DNA of 64,000 nt from Palaemon carinicauda. Taxonomy: Eukaryota > Arthropoda > Malacostraca > Decapoda > Palaemonidae. A program made the translations under genes and the position numbers. Shown piece by piece: positions 36,834 through 49,521 of this stretch (position 1 is the first letter of the stretch; each line of letters opens with the position of its first letter). The stretch lies in NCBI RefSeq assembly GCF_036898095.1, contig NC_090751.1, forward strand, positions 84,538,004-84,602,003. Reading direction: 5' to 3'. The notes under the pieces are model-generated. The model worked only from the letters and a program-made list of their open reading frames with translations. It did not search any database and was not told the DNA's origin.

Positions 36834-37220
36834 GAGGAATGATTCGGGGCGTATTAAGTGAGGGTGGTCGTTCGGGAGATTAGTCTCCGCTGGGAATGTT
36901 ACACAAAATGGAATAATTAATGAAGTCTCGGAAAAACTCTGCGTTCGGAACTAGCCTTTGTAGACCACCCTCCCCCGCCCACTCCCTCGTCTAAAATCTC
37001 CAATCGGCTAGCCAATCAGTTCCCCCACAGAGTCCGATGCCGACGGTCCAAGATGGATGTTAGATATCAATTATCGATTGCGGTTTCGCATCAGCGAAAA
37101 AATGTTTCCTTTCAAAACATAATTTTTCCGGTTTTTCTATTTCTACTTCACAATAAATTCACATCAATACGATAACCATACGTGGCGGGTCTCCCGAATA
37201 TGGAGTGTAATTCCCATAGA

Positions 37221-37223
<3 letters not shown>
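36834..37223. promoter_or_regulatory. Possible TATA-less promoter-like island
   Basis: A G+C-richer stretch in an A+T-rich setting. Motifs seen: CCCCGCCC (36973-36980), two CCAAT boxes (37000-37004 and 37012-37016, the second in GCCAATCAG), CCAAGATGG (37048-37056) and TATCGAT (37072-37078, one base short of the DRE consensus). This clustering is known from housekeeping promoters in animals. No transcript or downstream exon is visible, so function is an inference. Confidence 0.25.

Positions 37224-37272
<49 letters not shown>
37224..37272. repeat. (CT)n microsatellite
   Basis: Perfect 49-base CT run. Confidence 0.97.
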
Positions 37273-37273
<1 letters not shown>

Positions 37274-37728
37274 AATATTATAATCATAATGGCAGATTTT
37301 ACGGAAAATTAAATTGGGATTTAATGTCACTTCATAAATGTTTAAAAGACGCTGGTAACTTTCAGAGAACTCAATATCTAGAGATTAATATACGTACATA
37401 AAAGGCCTACTGGCTACTGCAACGAATAACTTTACAATGAGTATACAGTTAATCCATATGTAAATAACAATATACCGAATGAGTCCCACTAAAATTGCGT
37501 ATATACACAACGACACAATCAAATCTTTATGATCAAGTTATCATTTCTCGCACACCTCTGGCATCATTTTATTCCGGTGGTCGCGATATGCCCAGAATAT
37601 GTTCATTTAAGCCCAGGTGAGTGTCCTGAAAGGAAAAACACCAGTGGTTAATAATGACGATAAATATTCCATCTACTTTTTATTAGAGTATTAACTAGTA
37701 GCACCGATTGATCATTCTCAATCCTGGC

Positions 37729-37731
<3 letters not shown>
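37273..37731. other. Unique A+T-rich DNA
   Basis: No feature recognised. Confidence 0.5.

Positions 37732-37774
<43 letters not shown>
37732..37774. repeat. (GA)n microsatellite
   Basis: Perfect GA run of about 43 bases. Confidence 0.97.
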
Positions 37775-37776
<2 letters not shown>

Positions 37777-37947
37777 ACAAGGATTCTGGTTTTATCAAAG
37801 ACTTTTTAGTCCATCCGCGGACACTCCCATTTAGTCTTAGGTAGAGAGTTCTTATGATCTTGTCTAACTTATTCTTGAACTCTTTTACCGTGTTACTGAT
37901 TACTACATCCAGAGGGAGAGGATCAACAAAGAGCAAGTGATTCTTTG

Positions 37948-37950
<3 letters not shown>

Positions 37951-37986
<36 letters not shown>
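37951..37986. repeat. (GA)n microsatellite
   Basis: Perfect GA run of about 36 bases. Confidence 0.97.
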
Positions 37987-37987
<1 letters not shown>

Positions 37988-38165
37988 ATATATCTAATCC
38001 GCTTTAGGAATTATTGCCGAGAATTCGTAGACTCAGACTCAAAGAGGCTAAGCTAAATTAATACCCAGAATGAGAAATGACCCTCGAATAAACATAGGTA
38101 TATCTTATAAGAAGAGAGTTCGTCATGAAGCCACACATATAGAGATTTGTTTCTTATTAATTATA

Positions 38166-38167
<2 letters not shown>

Positions 38168-38200
<33 letters not shown>

Positions 38201-38450
38201 AAGGTAGGCTATAACCCTAGTGGGAAAAGCAAGATGCTATAAGCCCAAGGTCTCCACCAGGGAAAAATACCCCAGTGAGAAAAGGAAACAAGGAAATAAA
38301 TCAACTATAAAAGTAATAATCACAATATATTTCAAGAGCAGTAACAACATCAATTTAGATCTTTCATATATAAACTATAAAAACTTAGAAAAAAATAGAA
38401 AAATAAGATAGAACAGCGTGCTCGAGTGTACCCTCAAGCAAGAGAACTCA
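38168..38450 (-). repeat. Family A repeat, longest copy, with (AAT)n tail
   Basis: (ATT)n (38168-38199), then GGCTATAACCCTAGTGGGAA, GCTATAAGCCCAAGG, ATACCCCAGTGAG, CTTTCATATATAAACTATAA and CTCGAGTGTACCCTCAAGCA. About 250 bases of body make this the best single reference copy here. Read on the minus strand it ends in the AAT tail. Confidence 0.85.
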
Positions 38451-38636
38451 GGAACTTATCATAATCGGGTTTCACGGTGTTTGGAACTACAGAGACAATG
38501 CATGTCCTCCACGCAAGATATATTTCTAGAAGAAAAGACTTTATTACAGGGAAATGTATTTGATTTACGGGCAACTACTGATAAATGAATGTATGAAGTT
38601 TGTGCCATACGGCTTGGAGCTGGGAATGGGAGAGAT

Positions 38637-38870
38637 CAATTAATGGACCCATGGCAAATGCATTTAATAAATTAACAAATGACAATATTAATATTCCCCA
38701 ATTAATGGGTCAATGGCAAATGCATTAATAAATAACAAATGTCAATAATAATATTTCTCAATTAATGGGTCCATGACAAATGCATTAATAAATGAGCAAA
38801 TAATATGAATATTGTTCCCAATCAATGGCCTCATGGTAAATGCATTACTAAATAACTAAATAAATAACTA
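38637..38870. repeat. ~60-63-bp minisatellite, 4 units
   Basis: Each unit contains CAATTAATGG-CC-ATGG-AAATGCATTAATAAAT and an AATATT-rich end. Unit starts lie near 38637, 38700, 38760 and 38820, with progressive divergence. Confidence 0.85.
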
Positions 38871-39581
38871 ACAGTATTTGATATACCCAATAACTAAAAA
38901 TTAATTATACCTAAAGGGAAAAAATTTTAAATTCAGACACTGTACTTGAAGATATTCTATACAGTGTAAATTTCATATTTATATCATTAATTCCTAAAGG
39001 AACACACTGGAATTACAGTCAAGCGTGATCTTCAAGGGGGGGGGGGGGGAAGAGGTACTTTATAACCACAAACATCAAAGCGACGATAATGTCGTGGACG
39101 GGGGGTGCTCTACTCTAATAATTAATCACTTCCATTCATTATATCAACATGAGCTGTTGCCGACATCGTCCGTTGCGTAAACGAAAAAAATACATGCATA
39201 ATCAAGGAGGAGAATAAATTAACGCATAATGAACACGGGTCATAATTACACAAAACAGGGTTTCTCGCAACTCTGATGTTTTCCACTTTGGTGGAGAAGA
39301 GATGAAGAAAGTTTTTTTTCTAAAATACGGTTTAGTGCACAACAATAAAATTACTTTTACTGAAGAGTTTCATACCTGTTTAAGCTTGCCATCGCATGTT
39401 TCATACTATTTGGATTTTTATGACTTTGTTTCTCTAAAGTGTTCTGGGGGTATAAAAGCTCGTTATCTGTTTATAAACCTCACTTACATTAACCTCGTCT
39501 CTTTTAGTACCTAACAGCTACGTTGCCACAGTTCATAAAAAGGGGGAATTGGGGTCTTGCTTCCGTGCAAAGGAAATAGGA
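38871..39581. other. Unique A+T-rich DNA with a poly(G)
   Basis: A 14-base G run lies at 39036-39049. A 70-codon frame (39302-39514) shows no known family. Confidence 0.45.

Positions 39582-39624
<43 letters not shown>
39582..39624. repeat. (GA)n microsatellite
   Basis: GA run with one GG break. Confidence 0.96.
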
Positions 39625-40617
39625 TAAACTGTATAAACAAAGTTAACAACGAGGTTACAAGAGGGGATGTTACATCTACTTTCCTCTTGCGTTGCAAATA
39701 TCCGTCCGCAGTTGGATAACCATAAACAGACTGCGGTGGCAACTTTCTTAAAACATAAACAATTTCCTGTCAACACCATATCATTTACAGTCGTACTGAT
39801 TTTTGTAACGGAAATCAATGGCGTGTTTAATAACCCTTTGACTGTACAAATCAATTACAAACACTTTACATAAAATAAAGAGTGAGCATGGTCAAAAGTA
39901 AATTATTAGGGTGAAATTCAAAGTGCTATGTTGATATAATTTTTTTTTCAAGGACTGATTACTGGTAGAATATAGAAATTTGCTTTAGAAATACAACACC
40001 TTTAAGTTTGTTGGAGATCTCAAAGCCACAACTGAACATGGCAAATTCGTAGATAATTTGTATTATTCCCCCTAATTAATACAAACCTTGCGTTATTTAT
40101 TATGCGATATGCTTTCGGCAAAGCTGGAAAGTAGCTAATTAAACTTATGGTGCGAGGTGGAAACCCTACTCAGACACTGGGTAGGGGGTGGCTACACATA
40201 TTAAAAATCTCCCAAGTTACTGAATCGGTGTCTTCTTACAAAATTCCTAATTGTTTTGAGATGAAAAATTATTACGGAAAATGGTCGATTTAATTTCTTG
40301 AAAAGGTCAAACAAGAAAAAACTGTATCATTAAGTAAGAAATACAGCAAGTGATAAAATATATTGCAAGGAAGGATGTAATATCAAAGTCAATTAAATTA
40401 CAGTACATTCAATTACGTTAAGCCTGGAGATATTATCCAGTCGGGAAATTATTCTAATAAATTATTCTTGGGGCTTATTCTTAACGTAATGATGTAATTA
40501 AATCGCACATATCAAGCAAGAATATTCAAGATAAAATTGAAAATGAACACCACAAAAAAGCGACTAAATGAGAAATAAGAAACAAAAACAGGAACATAAG
40601 CAAAAAAGTTAAGCCCT
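39625..40617. other. Unique A+T-rich DNA
   Basis: No supported feature. Confidence 0.5.
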
Positions 40618-40728
40618 TCAAGTTTCGTTACTCTATGATTACAATTGTGACAGGAAGCTGTTTACACACACAAACCCACAAACAGGGGACGAAAACAAAA
40701 CCTCCTTCAAATTCGTAGGCAGAGCAAT
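40618..40728 (+). repeat. Family B repeat, right-end fragment
   Basis: AAGTTTCGTTACTCTATGAT, ACACACAAACCCACAAACAG and CCTCCTTCAAATTCGTAGGC match the right third of family B. The terminal hairpin is degraded. Left part absent. Confidence 0.7.
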
Positions 40729-41212
40729 TGCAAGTTGAACAGAAAAATCATCTATCTACTGGATTGTACTCTAAAAATTGAATGCAAAAGCAATCACCCC
40801 TTTGGATAAAACTAATCAAATTTAGCGTATATACAACTAAATACTCTCTAATCAAGACTTCCAACAATGCGTTAATGAGAAGACAATTATCATACTTCAT
40901 AACTATAAACGTCAATGGTAATAGTAGTCAACTGACATCTCAATCTGTCAATCACCATGAAAAACAAATCTGAATGTGGATATGCTTAACCATCATTCTG
41001 TATAATAATAACTTTTGATATTTCAAAATGTCAGGGGTGAATCTTCACATTCTACTTGTATTTACTCAAGCATAAAAACAATTAAATTATAACATCTGTA
41101 AATTACCATTTAAATCATAATTCAACTTTTATTCTTCTTACTGCCAACGCCGACATAAGCGTATGATTATATGGGTAAGTGAAAGTATTGATTAAATTAA
41201 ATAAACACACAT
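40729..41212. other. Unique A+T-rich DNA
   Basis: A 63-codon chance frame (40782-40973) only. Confidence 0.45.
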
Positions 41213-41214
41213 TT

Positions 41215-41294
<80 letters not shown>
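41213..41294. repeat. (TA)n(CA)n(TA)n compound microsatellite
   Basis: TA flank, about 30 bases of CA (41229-41258), then TA. Confidence 0.97.
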
Positions 41295-41295
<1 letters not shown>

Positions 41296-41543
41296 CTAAT
41301 AGGCAACTTGAATGTAAAACAGTACTGTACAAATTTTGTCCGCAGCCTTCTTTTAACGGCATTCCCAATTACATTCCACTTCATTTATTTCAAATCATTT
41401 CCTCATCCTTTTTTTTTCTTTCTTTTTTCTCATTCAAAATAATATTAAAGAATTTCCGTGGTCCACCACTCGATCATTCCAGCTGTTACAGCTGTACATC
41501 AAAAAGCATTGCTAGCACCTCTTCGCATTCTTCTGCAAGGTTA

Positions 41544-41544
<1 letters not shown>

Positions 41545-41619
<75 letters not shown>
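41545..41619. repeat. (GA)n microsatellite
   Basis: Perfect GA run of about 75 bases. Confidence 0.97.
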
Positions 41620-41622
<3 letters not shown>

Positions 41623-43690
41623 GTAGCAAAGTCAGTAGTAGTAGTAGAGCTGTGTGTTCGGTATGTGCGTATGTGCGCGCGTTACCCTCACCCAGTTTCC
41701 TGTGGCCACATTCCAGTCCCTTGGACCCAGGTAACACTATAGTCATCGGAACACAATGGCCTTATGCCATCAGCCTCTCTTTTTCAGGAGGAGAGGCAAC
41801 GTACGAATGCATTGAGTGCGACGACGACTCGATACTTCTTTGTGTGGTTTCCCTCTTTTCAATATTAACCAATCCCCTCCCCCCCCCTTCACAATTCCAT
41901 GAAGTTCCCAATGACCAGCGAACAATATTCACTTCAAATCTCATTATGTTCCTTTTTATAATTCCTCTATAGACTCTCTTTGTGATACATCTTATTTCTC
42001 CGTAAAGATTAAACCGTCCAAATCATCAACTTGGCTATTTATTTGATTGCATGAAAAGTAAGTTTTATTGGAACTATGCAAATAACTTCCGTCTCATATG
42101 AACGTAATGAAATACAAAAATAAACATTTAAAAGTTTGCATAATATCAAATTAATCAATTTTCCTGTGTACAGGTATTTCACCCTTATTTAAAAATTAAT
42201 TAATGAAGTAAATAAATTTGCCAATACCTGAATATTAAAAGTTAATTTCGAGCAAACAAAAAATTAATCCAATAACAAATAAGCTTTTTATATATAATCC
42301 AAAGACAAGCTTATAATTCAGAAACAAATAATACAAATATTAAAATTCACAAACAAATAATACGAAGAGTCCAATATCAATTACAGAAATCTAATAATTG
42401 AAATTATTTAAATCAAATATTTCCATTTTCTCAAGTCTTTTCACCACTGCTTACCAATGTGTATAAGCCGATAAAGCAAATGACACAGCCACGAGCTCTG
42501 GTGGCAAAGATTGAGACCTAATAATACCGCGTCAATGAACAATATCCACAAGCCGTCAATCAATTTACGACCTACGAGGGTAATGTTACAAACAGCTGCC
42601 CTTCATTTGTGAGGAGGGACATCTCGCTGCCCTAATTTCCCACAGGAAATGGTTGAATGTACTGTATGCCCACTTTCGACCGCACTTGAGAAATGGGTAA
42701 ATACGCTCTTTGGACGAAGGTCAAGTATAAAACCGAAATCTCTATCATATATTCATTTATATTACTTTATTCTTCGTTATAGCGGTAATGCCACATGGCC
42801 AAATTTCAAGTGCTGAAGAATATAGAAGTTTGGTTAACACAATTTTTTAAATATAGGCAAAACAAAAACATAATCATAAGATAGTCAATTTAGCTCTCTA
42901 AATCACTTATTTAACTGAGTGGAGAGCAGACAAAAAAAAAATAAACAAATAAATTTATTCAATATGTTTTTATAAACAGATCAAAAGACACACAAACTAC
43001 TGATATTATAGCAGAATGATCTGATATGAAAATAGTCAGGAGAATTTGAAAAAAAAAAAAAAATAAAATAAAATAAAAAAAAAGGACACCAAAACACGTG
43101 ACTTTCAGTTGTGCAAGGAAATTAAAACAACCACCACTAACACTTTCTTATTGGATCAGATAAAATCACACACCCACCACTTTTCTGAATTATTCATGAC
43201 GGCCAAAGCGACTCTCCTCAGAGACATAAAAATTAACACTCGAGATGATGAACACTCCAAATCAAATATTTATTCACTGAGGGTTGATCATCCAGGAACC
43301 TCTTTCAATTGGAGATTCAGATTTCAGTTGTTCGTGTCGATATGTGAATAAATTTCCTTCTTGAGATGTAATTATATCAGTGTAAATTTTAGGCGAGGGT
43401 TTGAAATCCTTAAAATTCTTATTAGGCCTACTTTCTAAAGGAAATGTTAGATATCAAAAGTAGATACTTAACATTCAGGAAATTATCATTATTAAAAGTA
43501 AAATTATTTTGATGGTAGAAATATCAGCCCATTTCTTCATAAAAAAATATCCAAATCTAAAAGATCCCATAAATACAAGACCCAAATCTTTTGGACATCG
43601 GATGAGGTTAACCGAGACCTCTCATTTCCTTGTGACACAGCACAATGTTTTAATAAGACAAACAGTAATTTTCTATCATTTTCGTTTATA
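41620..43690. other. Two kilobases without a supported feature
   Basis: A 106-codon frame at 41652-41972 and an 80-codon frame at 43109-43351 match nothing I know. The rest is A+T-rich with A runs (42930, 43050-43080). No RNA gene or repeat family is recognised. Confidence 0.45.
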
Positions 43691-44184
43691 GAATGCTTCA
43701 AAAGACGTCCCAGTTTAATATAATTCTTTAAAAAGAGACCCCAAATTAATAGAATTCTTTAAAATTAGGTCCCAGATTTATAGAATTCAATAAAAAGAGG
43801 TCTCAGAGTAATAGAATTCTTTAAAACGAGGTCCCAAATTTATATAATTCTATAAAAAGAGGTCCCAGAGTAATAGAATTCTTTAAAATGAGGTCCCAAA
43901 TTTTAAAAAATTCTATAAAAAGAGGTCCCAGATTAATAGAATTCTTTAAGAGTTCCCAGATTAATAAGTCTTTCATAAGAGGTCCAAGATTAATATATTT
44001 TTTTAAAAAAAGATCCCAGATTAATATAATTACTCAAAAAGTAGGTCCCAGATTAATATAATTCTTTAAAGAGAGATCCCAGATTAATATAATTACTCAA
44101 AAAGTAGGTCCCAGATTAATACAATTCTTTAAAGAGAGGTCCCAGATTTTTAGAATTCTTTAAAGAGAGGTCCCAGATTAATAC
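43691..44184. repeat. 31-bp minisatellite, 16 units
   Basis: The unit is close to AATTCTTTAAAAAGAGGTCC plus CAGATTAATAG. Sixteen units average 30.9 bp. Downstream units alternate between CTTTAAAGAGAG and ACTCAAAAAGTAG types (units 12-15), so a ~63-bp dimer has begun to amplify. EcoRI-like GAATTC recurs. No coding frame spans it. Confidence 0.95.
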
Positions 44185-44743
44185 ATGGTGGCAACTGAAA
44201 ATTAACCTATATCTTGTGAAATAAATATATTTTTCCCAAAATTTTAATGCGTTCTTGTTAATCTGTCTTCAATTTTACACCAACAACGAACATTTGATTA
44301 GTCAATCTTTTTATCAAGAATTCAGAGCTTCATTTCCCTTTCCCTGTAAACTTCTCGAACTCATTGTAAACACTCTTAACTAAATAATTCTCCAATATCC
44401 ATGTATTCACACCTTTCAGTTATTCGATAACATCTGGCAAAACTGTCATTCATTAAGCTTTACCGTAGCATTTAGGTTACTTGAAAACTGGCCCTGGAGA
44501 CATCATATAGTGTCAAATGTCTACATGTACTTGAACAAATGCATTCGGCATCTATATCTTCTTTCTTTGTTTCAAAAGCTTAAACCTCTTTATTGGTAAC
44601 AACTACTTCCGTTTGTAATAAAGCATTTAGTGATGTTTTAATTTCGTTACAATACTCCTAAAAGAGCTTCATGAAAAAAAGTCAATTACCTCATCAATGT
44701 CTTATTTAGTCCTAGTAGGACATATTTTACCTCCCTCTCTCTA
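44185..44743. other. Unique A+T-rich DNA
   Basis: No supported feature. Confidence 0.5.
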
Positions 44744-44751
44744 TGTGTGTG

Positions 44752-44831
<80 letters not shown>

Positions 44832-44847
44832 CGCGCGCGCGTGTGTA

Positions 44848-44906
<59 letters not shown>
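44744..44906. repeat. Five-part compound microsatellite (TG)(TA)(TG)(CG)(TG)(GA)
   Basis: TG, then 60 bases of TA, then GTGTG, GCGCGCGCGC (44831-44840), GTGTGTATGTG, then about 54 bases of GA. The 44817-44852 core is alternating purine/pyrimidine, a sequence class that favours Z-DNA. Confidence 0.95.
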
Positions 44907-44908
<2 letters not shown>

Positions 44909-45466
44909 TGAATTGTTACAGTTAACCATAAGTCTTGGTAAAAAAAATGTCCACTGATACAATTCTTAAGAAAAAAATTATATATAACGAACAGTTGTAG
45001 AAAACTCTGACTGCCCGCAATACATAAATTCGGCTTCATACGATTTACAGATATAATGGAACAGATTCTTTATGGGTTTAATGTTACACTTGTTACCATA
45101 AAAACATTATCTAGGTAACGTAAAGAGGACATAGAATTGGCGAGTCTACACATTTGAAATAAAAAAGTATTTCTTTCGAGAGATTTTAAGCGAGAAGACT
45201 CCTATTAGAGTCTCCTTCTGATCCTACACCCATATATTATCTCGTTTTAGAACAGGGCGTGGCTCCCATTTGAACAAGCATGACTCCTCTTTAACCGAGA
45301 AATTTGGTTGATATTGATGCTAAGGTTCTGAAGTAGTCGAGTAAAAAAAAAACGCAAGATATATACACAGGCATTGAATTTACCCACAAATAACTTTAAA
45401 TATTAAATTCACTCAGTCATAGAATCACAAGCCCATAGGTTAATTATTTCTATGATAAGATCCTCA
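44907..45466. other. Unique DNA
   Basis: No supported feature. Confidence 0.5.
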
Positions 45467-45590
45467 GCCCGGCCGCGGATTCGAACATTTGCGCCAAGTA
45501 GAAATAAAGGCTGACTGGACCTTCCGGCTATTAAGTCAACCATCAATGTTTATTTCTACTCGGAGCTAAGGTTCGAATCCTTGCCCGGGC
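45467..45590. repeat. Foldback repeat with tRNA B-box-like arms
   Basis: Two 42-base arms (45467-45508 and 45549-45590) are inverted complements of each other with a few mismatches around a 40-base spacer. The right arm has GGTTCGAATCC (45570-45580), an exact pol III B-box consensus. The left arm has the near-match on the minus strand. No box A or cloverleaf is present. It could be two SINE ends joined head to head or a MITE-like foldback. Confidence 0.8.
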
Positions 45591-45754
45591 AGAAGTATTT
45601 ATCATTAGAAAGAATCTCCCCCATGGGTCTGTGATCCCTGGGCAGTGCGAACTCGATATCAAAATATACTTGTGGCTTCTTCGAACAAATTAAAATTCTT
45701 TGTAAATGATAAAGGATCACACACATACATTAATATACATTATATATATATACA

Positions 45755-45765
45755 TATATATACAC

Positions 45766-45841
<76 letters not shown>
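45755..45841. repeat. (TA)n microsatellite
   Basis: TA run preceded by TACATATATATACACATTA. Confidence 0.95.
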
Positions 45842-46643
<802 letters not shown>

Positions 46644-47018
46644 GGAAACTTAATTCCGTAACGAGCGTAAAAATAATAAAAATAAAAGGCCAAGTCAGAG
46701 AAACCTGCATCTCAAAGATGATCTTCAAACACTGACCGTAGCTAAAAGGAGTCACTTCATAAAACAAAGATATCAAACAACAACTGATGTCAAGGCATTT
46801 CCTCCCTCGAAGCCTATACACGAGGGAAGTCTATTTTTACACCAGTCATCTTAGTAACATTTCTTTAAAGAGTTCTTTCAATAGGTCCTTCAAAAGACCC
46901 TTTCTTTTTTTTTTTTTTTTTTTAGTTTCATCCCCTTCTTTACCTCCGATACTACGATTAATTTCTCCATCAGAAAAATTATGTACATAACGGTAGGAAA
47001 CTACACACAAAAGGAAAC

Positions 47019-47021
<3 letters not shown>
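46644..47021. other. Unique DNA with poly(T)
   Basis: A T run lies near 46904-46923. No gene. Confidence 0.5.

Positions 47022-47103
<82 letters not shown>
47022..47103. repeat. (GA)n microsatellite
   Basis: Perfect GA run of about 82 bases. Confidence 0.97.
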
Positions 47104-47105
<2 letters not shown>

Positions 47106-47740
47106 TTACATAATACAGATATTCAAACATATCCGTTAGTTGTTTATTGCCCCTTTTAAATATTCATTAAGTTCTAAATCATTCAAGAAATTAGAAACTT
47201 TGCTGTAGTGACACCAGCTACATCCCAAAGACCCATGATCTATCCTACATGCAAATCATATGGAATTTCATAGAAGGGTGCCCATTGAGATGACCACCCT
47301 ACCCAAGACATAAAGCATTTATATGTGAACTTGATACAGAGTCTATTTAGCAAAAGAAACATACTTCAAGACAAAATCTGAATCCTTGCCGAGTCAATTA
47401 TGAAGCGACGATGCCCCAAAAGACAATGGGGCATAAGCCTCGCCGTCTCCCTCCCCATTAAGACCATTAATGGTCTCGAACTTGGTGACAACAAAGGTGG
47501 GCGGATGGTAGCTGTGCGGGGCAGAATGTTTCTCCGTTATCTGTGCCCATCTACTTGACCCACCCAAGAATTCCAGCTAAAAAAGAAAAACAATCCTTGC
47601 ACACGGGATGGCTTCGCCTTCTCTACAAAGAGAACGTCACTGAAGTGACCAAAACTACACAAACACCAGTTCGTTCATAGTGCATACATAAGGGCATTGA
47701 AGTTTACAGATGGTAAAGATAGTATGATGCAAGTAATCTA
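47104..47740. other. Unique DNA
   Basis: Balanced composition at 47390-47570, but no recognisable exon. Confidence 0.5.
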
Positions 47741-47780
47741 TTAAGTCACAATCCTAGTTGGAAAAGCAGGATGCTACAAG
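47741..47780 (-). repeat. Family A fragment
   Basis: AAGTCACAATCCTAGTTGGA then AAGCAGGATGCTACAAG. It stops about 19 bases before family B begins. No (AAT)n lead here, unlike most other copies. Confidence 0.7.
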
Positions 47781-47798
47781 ATTGCTAACAAAGTCTAG

Positions 47799-48175
47799 CT
47801 AGAGGGGCACTCAGCAGAGAGCAGACCTTTGCCGCGGCAGCTTATTTCAAGTTCTTTTGCCCGACCTTGACCTTTGACCTTAACATGCATTAATAGTCGT
47901 GGATTTTCATACCCTTAAATATGAACCAAGTTTGAAGTCTCTATGACAACGATGTCCAAAGTTATGGCTGATTATGTGAATTGGATATACTGCTTGACCG
48001 TGACCTTGACCTTCCAAAATTTAATAATTTTCAACTTTTTGCATAACTGATAATCCCTGCAAGTTTTATTACTATTCGATTAAAATTGTGGACAGGATGC
48101 TGTTCACAAACAAACACACACACGGGGGGGGGGGGTTAAAATATAACCTCCTTCCAACTTCGTTGGCGGAGGTAA
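47799..48175 (+). repeat. Family B dispersed repeat, full length
   Basis: CTAGAGGGGCACTCAGCAGA to the terminal hairpin: ACCTCC (48146-48151), CCAAC (48154-48158), loop TTC, GTTGG (48162-48166), GGAGGT (48168-48173). It contains TGACCTTTGACCT (47868-47880), whose complement AGGTCAAAGGTCA is an exact DR1 nuclear-receptor site. TGACCTTGA (48001-48009) is an exact extended half-site on the minus strand. A 12-base G run precedes the hairpin. Confidence 0.85.
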
Positions 48176-49521
48176 TTAGATCTGTCATATATAAACTATT
48201 AAAAGACTCTCTGCTAATTTGTTTCCCATAAAAATATTCGCCGCAAATTTGAGCTTACGAAATTCTGCAGATGCAACTGCCTGATTAGGATAGCCATTCT
48301 AGTATGGTTTTAGTGTGACAATTATTAAGTTTTCATAGCTTACAGCTACCCTACTAATCAAGATGTTTTCTGAAAGATATATTAAATACTAGTCGGTTGT
48401 CCATCTTAAGGAGAAGAAAAAATTCATCACTTAAATATAGGCAAGTTGAAATTTTTGAGATACACAGACAATGTAAACCATCATACTTTTTTTTTCCATT
48501 TAATGTAGCGAAAGGATAATTCTCCCTGCATTTCGTCAAATTATGAAGTTAGACGTTTTCCAAGGTAGAAGAAATGATAGCTGCATGGTCAAGAAACTCT
48601 CGAAAAGTTCAATTATCTAACAAACCTTTTGAGAATTAGGGTTAAACTCTATCTGTATGTCTTGGGATTAAGTGATCCACCCTTCGATGGAGTTGAAGTG
48701 AATTCAGGTCGGAAAACTTCATTAGTTTTTAAGTTATGATTATTAAAGATACATACATCTGACTTACGGCCACAAAGAATTACGTAATTCTATAGCGCAG
48801 TCCAGATATAGGCCTATATCCAGGTATATGTGGACCGTGTTCTGTAGATACACACACACACAAAAGAGAAAAAAAAATTGTATAGTCACCGTGAGGTAAA
48901 TTGTTTACCGACGTATTGACGATTACCCAAAGTACAGCAACTTACCTGTAAAAGAAAAAAGAAAAAGAATAATTAATATATATTTCATTAAAGGATCAAA
49001 ATGGTCTTTAGCCAACTTTAGAAAATAAAACAATATAACGAAAAGAGAAGAAATATATTAACATATGCTATCCCAAGTCACTATACTAAGAAATTCCACA
49101 GTGACCTTCATTAGTATGTCAACATTTCTCCTTGCTATCTTGGTATCATCAACAGGAGAAATACTTTCTTGCCGTGCAGTTATCTCAAGCCCCTTTGCAA
49201 TTGTCATCTTGAAGCAAGAATCTCCAGGATGAACCAAGGGGGTGAGAGAATGGAAGAGGGAGAGGGAGAAGGAGAGGGGTTGCAAAACACGTGATAAATA
49301 CGCGTGTGGGGCGGCCTCCTTTGAACCTCGTTACCACCACCTATTAAATTCACACGCACATTGACAAGGTAAATAGCACCTGCATACATCACGAGCTAAT
49401 ACATAATGACGTAATTACAAAATGACACACATGCCATTACTCTCGATGCTCACATATTAGCCCAAAGGATAAACTAGATAGAGAGTGAGAGAGACAAAAA
49501 GAGTATTCCAAACAACTAAAC
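48176..49521. other. Unique DNA
   Basis: A minus frame (49058-49285) has mixed codons and reads KGLEITARQESI and TKIARRNVDIL. I recognise no family; it could be an old coding fragment or chance. The remainder is A+T-rich. Confidence 0.4.

Noticed and set aside
45570..45580. tRNA gene from an exact B-box
   Set aside because: No box A, acceptor stem or cloverleaf; it is one arm of a foldback repeat.
49058..49285. Minus-strand exon candidate
   Set aside because: The translation looks protein-like in places but no family is recognised and no splice context supports it.
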